A DNA stretch of 64,000 bases from Hondaea fermentalgiana (taxonomy: Eukaryota > Sar > Bigyra > Thraustochytrida > Thraustochytriidae). Below, in pieces: positions 59,834-64,000 of the stretch; position 1 is the stretch's first letter, and every line of letters begins with the position of its first letter. Both the position numbers and the translations under genes were made by a program. The stretch is from positions 611-64,610 of the forward strand of contig NPFB01000075.1 of NCBI GenBank assembly GCA_014084085.1, in the 5' to 3' direction. The notes below the pieces were generated by a model that saw only the letters and a list, made by a program, of their open reading frames with translations, was not told where the DNA came from and searched no databases.

Positions 59834-62098
59834 ATGAAGCGCGCGCTGTCTCCGGCGACGCGCGCCGTGCCCGCGCTGACGACGGGCCTGCCGCCGCGCG
59901 GGAGCCTCGGCGCCAAGGGCTCCGCGAGATGGACGATGGTCGCGACGCGAGGGTTCCGCCTCGACGCGCGCTTCGTGCGCAAGTACGCGGAGCGCAAGGC
60001 CAACTTTGGGTACAACGGCCTCGGGGAGCTCGTGTACTACAGGACCTACGCGCGCGTCAAAGACAATGGCACGCGCGAGCAATGGTACGAGACGGTGGAA
60101 CGTGTCGTGAACGGCACCTTTAGCATGCAGGAGCGCTGGATGGCTGACAATGTCCTTGGCTGGGACGAGGCCTGGGCGCAGGAACGCGCGCAGGATATGT
60201 TCGCCCGCATCTTTGACATGAAGTTCCTCCCACCCGGTCGCGGCCTCTGGTGCATGGGCACCTCGGTCACCGAAGAACGAGGACTCTTTGCTGCCCTCAA
60301 CAACTGTGCCTTTGTCAGCACCACGGACGTGGACAAGAGCTTCTCGGAAGCATTTTGCTTTACAATGGACGCTTCAATGCTTGGTGTTGGCGTCGGTTTT
60401 GACACAGCGGGCAGTGATAAAGTCCGCCTCGAGCGACCTTCGGGCAGCACGCAAAAGTACCTTGTGCCCGATACGCGTGAGGGCTGGGTCCACTCGCTCG
60501 GGGACCTTCTCGAGTCCTATGTAACGCCCGGGGCCAACGCGCTCGAGTTTGACTACTCAAAGATTCGCAAAGCTGGTGAGCCTATCCGTGGCTTCGGAGG
60601 AACCAGCTCTGGCCCCGCGCCACTGCAACGTCTTCATGCGTCCGTGCGCAAGGTCTTAGACTCCGCTGATGGCAAATCGTTGAGCGTGACAAACATTGTT
60701 GACATTATGAATCTCGTGGGCCAGTGTGTTGTGGCCGGTAATGTCCGGCGCACCGCAGAGATTGCCTTTGGTGATCCTGATTCGACAGAATACATTGAGC
60801 TGAAAAACTATAAGGTCAACCCGCAGCGCGCAGAGTACGGCTGGACAAGCAACAACTCTGTCTTTGCCAAGCTTGGCATGGAATACACGCAGATCGCGGA
60901 GCGTATTCGAAACAACGGCGAACCCGGTTTTGCGTGGCTCGACAACATGCGCTCATTTGGTCGCATGAATGGTGTACCCGACAACAAAGACTGGCGGGCA
61001 GGTGGTGGCAACCCCTGCCTTGAGCAGACGCTCGAATCGCACGAGCTCTGCTGTCTCGTGGAAACCTTTCCGGACCACCACGAAAGCTTGGAAGACTACA
61101 AGGCTACCCTCGAGGCAGCCTTTTTGTACGCCAAGACAGTCACGCTCGGAAAGACCCATTGGCCGAAGAGCAACCGCGTCATGCTCCGCAACCGGCGCAT
61201 CGGATGCTCCATGAGTGGAATTGCACAATTTGTCGCCTCGCGTGGCATGCACGCTCTCCACGACTGGGCTGAGGAGGGCTATGCCACGGTGCAGGCTTGC
61301 GATGAGGAGTACTCCGAGCTCTTTGCCATTCCGCGCTCCATCAAGACGACCTGCGTCAAGCCATCGGGAACGGTTTCGCTCGTCGCCGGCGCAACGCCGG
61401 GCATTCATGTACCAGAGTCACGCTTTTACTTGAGGCGCATTCGAATCAACGCTGACTCTGAGCTTCTCGGACCTGTTCGCGCAGCGGGCTACGACGTCGA
61501 GCCCGCAGAGACCGACCCGGAAAATACAGTTGTGGTCTCGATCCCCATTGACGCTGGCGAGGGCGTTCGTACGAGCCGCGAGGTGTCCATGTGGGAACAG
61601 CTTTCCATGGCAGCCTTTATGCAAAAGCACTGGGCCGACAATCAAGTATCCTGCACAGTCACCTTTGATGATGCCACCGAGGGCTCTCACTTGGTAAATG
61701 CCCTCAACGTTTTCCAGTATCAGCTCAAGGGCGTATCTTTTTTGCCTCGCGTCGAGGCTGGGGCTTACGCGCAAATGCCATACGAGGAGATCACGGAGGA
61801 GACTTACAACGCCATGTCGGCAAAGATTGGTACTCTTGATCTATCGTCTCTCTCCAAACCCTCTGTGGTAGATGACGATGAGGAACTCGAGGTGGCCGCT
61901 GGCCATCGCAGCAAGCGGCCTGATGCTGCAGACTCACCAAAGGTCGTGCCGGCCATGCCGGATCTTGGGGGTGTCTCTCTGGGTGCCGGTTTGCCGGATA
62001 GCTTTTGCGACACGTGCAATCTTCCTGACCAGGACGTGCCCCCTGGCGCCTGCCCATTGCCCCCAAAGTCGGCAGGTGTGGACGACAAAACCAAGTGA
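59834..62098 (+). CDS. Adenosylcobalamin-dependent (class II) ribonucleoside-triphosphate reductase
   Basis: Makes deoxyribonucleotides from ribonucleotides using adenosylcobalamin to form a thiyl radical. The ATG at 59834 gives 754 residues, similar to Lactobacillus RTPR (739). Key cysteines are in place: C158 in LNNCAF (redox partner), C395 in GGNPCLEQ (thiyl radical) and C406 in SHELCCLVE. The 11-residue C395-C406 spacing equals C408-C419 of RTPR. Glu397 in NPCLE is the general acid/base candidate. The C-terminal FCDTC motif near 726 provides the mobile thiol pair. The first 40 residues are basic with few acids and could be an organelle-targeting extension; an alternative start is Met35. 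This monomeric type is known in Euglena and Dictyostelium, among a few others. It means the organism uses vitamin B12. Confidence 0.95.
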   Translation: MKRALSPATRAVPALTTGLPPRGSLGAKGSARWTMVATRGFRLDARFVRKYAERKANFGYNGLGELVYYRTYARVKDNGTREQWYETVERVVNGTFSMQERWMADNVLGWDEAWAQERAQDMFARIFDMKFLPPGRGLWCMGTSVTEERGLFAALNNCAFVSTTDVDKSFSEAFCFTMDASMLGVGVGFDTAGSDKVRLERPSGSTQKYLVPDTREGWVHSLGDLLESYVTPGANALEFDYSKIRKAGEPIRGFGGTSSGPAPLQRLHASVRKVLDSADGKSLSVTNIVDIMNLVGQCVVAGNVRRTAEIAFGDPDSTEYIELKNYKVNPQRAEYGWTSNNSVFAKLGMEYTQIAERIRNNGEPGFAWLDNMRSFGRMNGVPDNKDWRAGGGNPCLEQTLESHELCCLVETFPDHHESLEDYKATLEAAFLYAKTVTLGKTHWPKSNRVMLRNRRIGCSMSGIAQFVASRGMHALHDWAEEGYATVQACDEEYSELFAIPRSIKTTCVKPSGTVSLVAGATPGIHVPESRFYLRRIRINADSELLGPVRAAGYDVEPAETDPENTVVVSIPIDAGEGVRTSREVSMWEQLSMAAFMQKHWADNQVSCTVTFDDATEGSHLVNALNVFQYQLKGVSFLPRVEAGAYAQMPYEEITEETYNAMSAKIGTLDLSSLSKPSVVDDDEELEVAAGHRSKRPDAADSPKVVPAMPDLGGVSLGAGLPDSFCDTCNLPDQDVPPGACPLPPKSAGVDDKTK

Positions 62099-62586
62099 TT
62101 TTATCTTTTTAGGAAATATCCAATCAATCGATCGATCGATTGGTTGATTGCCACGAAAATAATGAAAATAAAAAATGGATTTGTAGCCATGCCAAAGACT
62201 TTTTAAGTCTTGGAGATTTGCTCTCGCAAATGTTTCCGTCGACAGAAATCACACGGGATCATAATTTTTGCTCTTTTTCTGAAAAAAGAAAAAAGTCAAA
62301 AGAAAAGCGAGCAAGCATGTGGATATCATTGTCAGTCTGAATAGCGTTCCTGACCAAACGCGAAGCGAAGATGTCCCAAAACTTACGAAGGCAGTCTAGA
62401 TGATATAATCAGCCACGACGACGGAGCACGGTGAAGAAGATCACCAGGATCTGAAGGTACCTACGGCCGTTCAGTCCGAGCGTGTAGGCCTAGTAGAGCA
62501 AGCTCGCCATCTTCTTCAACCACTTTCACTGCGCAAGCGCAGCCTCAAGTATCAAGTTGGTCGCGGTGCTTCCTCTCTCCGCGCGC
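62099..62586. other. Intergenic, 3' of RNR to assembly gap
   Basis: 488 nt. A CGAT-rich near-palindrome lies at about 62121-62150, AATAAA-like sequences at 62160-62175, and a TAGGCCTA octamer at 62485-62492. No gene recognised. Confidence 0.5.
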
Positions 62587-62686
62587 NNNNNNNNNNNNNN
62601 NNNNNNNNNNNNNNNNNNNNNNNNNNNNNNNNNNNNNNNNNNNNNNNNNNNNNNNNNNNNNNNNNNNNNNNNNNNNNNNNNNNNNN
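62587..62686. other. Assembly gap (100 N)
   Basis: One hundred Ns. The sequence directly after it is one copy of a local duplication, which may have caused the assembly break. Confidence 0.99.
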
Positions 62687-62980
62687 CTGTCCCGTGCACA
62701 GCTCGCGCCTCGCCTCGGGGCCCACACTGCAGCGATCTCTAGCCGCCTCCACCAACCATGCGAGGCACACGTTGGCACGCACGCAGCTTCCGCGCCCGCA
62801 AAGGGTTTCTGCTTTGACTTGGACTCGACGCGACTCGTCATGTATGACTAAGATTCTTCCTGCACCTGCCCCACACACGCCCGCGCCGGGTGTAACTTTG
62901 ATCCCGGGCGACAAAGACACGTGGACGCGTGTGCAGAGCGCAGGCTTTTCTCGATCAGAGTAATGCATGCGTGGCAGACC
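62687..62980 (+). repeat. Local direct repeat, copy 1 (truncated by gap)
   Basis: About 290 bp matching 63425-63786 with scattered substitutions. Relative to copy 2 it lacks roughly 16 bp after CCACCAACCA and roughly 50 bp before GCGTGGCAGACC. Its 5' end is lost in the gap. No coding function is apparent, because the reading frames differ between copies. Confidence 0.85.
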
Positions 62981-63424
62981 GGAGCGTCTCGCATCGAGAC
63001 CCTAGCCCTGGCGGACGTGCATATGGTCCGCGTTGTCAGACCGAGTGCCCGCTTTTCAATCACGCATGACTGCCGCAGCAGCACTTTCGTCCGCGCCGCT
63101 TGCGCACCAACGCGCACGCGCAAGCTAGGTCGAGCTAGCTACCTGCTCGCGCCTCGCCTCGGGGCCCACTGGAGAGATCACCCTCCCCCTGACGGACGCG
63201 CACACGGTCCGCGTCGCCTGACGGAGTCGCCGAGCGGCCCATTCGTCGATCAGATTTGACCCCCGCCTGGAGCTGGAGACCGGCATTGGATTCGTCCGCG
63301 CCTAATTCAATGCTAGCCACCGCCGGGCACGCTCGTGCTGGCAGAGCGCGTGCTGGCAGAGCGCGTGCTAGGTCGAGCAAGCTGATGTTGCCTTTCGTCT
63401 CCGACGTGCCAGTCAACTGCCTTT

Positions 63425-63786
63425 CTGTCCCGTGCACAGCTCGCGCCTCGCCTCGGGGCCCACACTGCAGCGATCTCCAGCCGCCTCCACCAACCAGCTG
63501 CACTGCTGCAGGCGAGGCACGCGCTGTGCACGCAGCTTCCGCGCCCGCAAAGGGTTTCCGCTTTGACTTGGACTCGACGCGACTCGTCATGTGTGACTCC
63601 GATTCTTCCTGCGCCTGCCCCACACACGCCCGCGCCGGGTGTAACTTTGATCCCGGGCAACAAAGACACGTGGACGCGTGTGCAGAGCGCAGGCTTTTCT
63701 CGATCAGGGTTATGCACGGTGGCTCCTTAAGCCTTAGACACCAAGGTCCGAGAGTAGGCACGACCGTCGGCCACGCGTGGCAGACC
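63425..63786 (+). repeat. Local direct repeat, copy 2
   Basis: Second copy of the 62687-62980 segment, about 740 bp downstream. The short shared piece CTCGCGCCTCGCCTCGGGGC also occurs between them near 63148, so the whole 62.7-63.8 kb stretch is a mosaic. A 16-bp unit ending CGCGTGCTGGCAGAG is repeated in tandem at about 63331-63372. Confidence 0.85.
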
Positions 63787-63887
63787 AGAAACAAGCGCAG
63801 CAGCTGAAGTCTAAGCGGCGAGGGCGAGGCTCTCATCGCGCCTCGACGCGAGGTGCTCCACCGCACCGACCCACAAAGCCGTTCACG

Positions 63888-64000
63888 ATGCCTTTCGGTT
63901 TCGGCAGATCCAAGAAGGCCGCGGCGGCGGGAACGGTCGCGCCTGCAGCAGCAGCCGCTGCCGAGCCCACGCAAGACGAACAGGACAACGCGGAGATAGC
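63888..64000 (+). CDS. 5' end of an unrecognised gene, truncated by window edge
   Basis: The ATG at 63888 (cacgATGc) opens a frame that stays open to the end: 37 codons reading MPFGFGRSKKAAAAG and then Ala- and acidic-rich sequence. The 5' context and lack of stops suggest a real start, but there is too little sequence to identify it. Confidence 0.45.
   Translation, partial: MPFGFGRSKKAAAAGTVAPAAAAAAEPTQDEQDNAEI

Noticed and set aside
62121..62150. CGAT-rich near-palindrome after the RNR stop
   Set aside because: Could be read as a terminator hairpin, but this is a eukaryotic gene and simple ATCG repetition explains the pairing.
62395..62460. Possible C/D-box snoRNA (TGATAT ... CTGA) before the second gap
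   Set aside because: The C box is poor and no terminal stem or guide complementarity is visible.
62850..63974. Minus-strand frames across the local duplication (Arg/Cys-rich, up to 279 codons)
   Set aside because: Frames differ between the two copies because of indels, so coding potential is not conserved. No family motif.

Overview
This window looks like nuclear DNA of an intron-poor, GC-rich microbial eukaryote that builds cilia. My best guess is a thraustochytrid-like stramenopile (inference, not proven). The evidence is as follows. Most genes are single uninterrupted ATG frames on both strands. The few introns found are short (54, 83 and 98 nt) with GT..AG ends. The gene set includes HECT E3, NKAP, SERINC, KDEL-tailed, MAPKK-like and 7TM-RGS proteins. 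There are homologues of ciliary proteins (WDR49/CFAP337-like, FAM221, WDR54, EFCAB10). There is also a B12-dependent class II ribonucleotide reductase, known from only a few eukaryotic groups. Two 100-N assembly gaps lie at 45415-45514 and 62587-62686.

Layout. 1-14.4 kb: an RCC1/HECT ligase (-), a large GIMAP/AIG1-type GTPase with SAM-like, MIB/HERC2-like and three unnamed repeat modules (+), a WD40 protein (-), and mitochondrial enoyl-CoA hydratase (+). 14.5-20.1 kb: three minus-strand genes, namely a tandem DJ-1/PfpI protein, the splicing factor NKAP and a long acidic low-complexity protein. 20.9-30.6 kb: a run with predicted ciliary proteins (EF-hand/WD40, FAM221, WDR54) and two unrecognised proteins. 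31.4-42.1 kb: signalling and membrane genes, namely a seven-helix RGS protein, a MAPKK-like kinase, a DMT-type transporter, a small LRR protein and a CD36-family protein with an extra C-terminal membrane module. 42.6-45.1 kb: two back-to-back ankyrin-like genes, one with two introns. 45.6-57.8 kb: cytochrome b561 (5' end unresolved beside a gap), an ER J-protein ending in KDEL, an EFCAB10-like protein, an MFSD1-like transporter, a spliced two-helix membrane protein, an AADAT-like aminotransferase and SERINC. 57.8-64 kb: a long repeat-rich intergenic region, class II RNR, a gap, a locally duplicated stretch, and the first 37 codons of a gene running off the right edge.

Genes are packed tightly. 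Convergent neighbours can be only about 80-110 nt apart, and divergent neighbours share 0.4-2 kb. No tRNA, rRNA, CRISPR array or transposase gene was recognised. The most unusual candidates are the GIMAP-like multidomain GTPase, the CD36-plus-membrane-module protein, the microsatellite stack in front of the RNR gene, and a perfect heat-shock element upstream of the KDEL J-protein.
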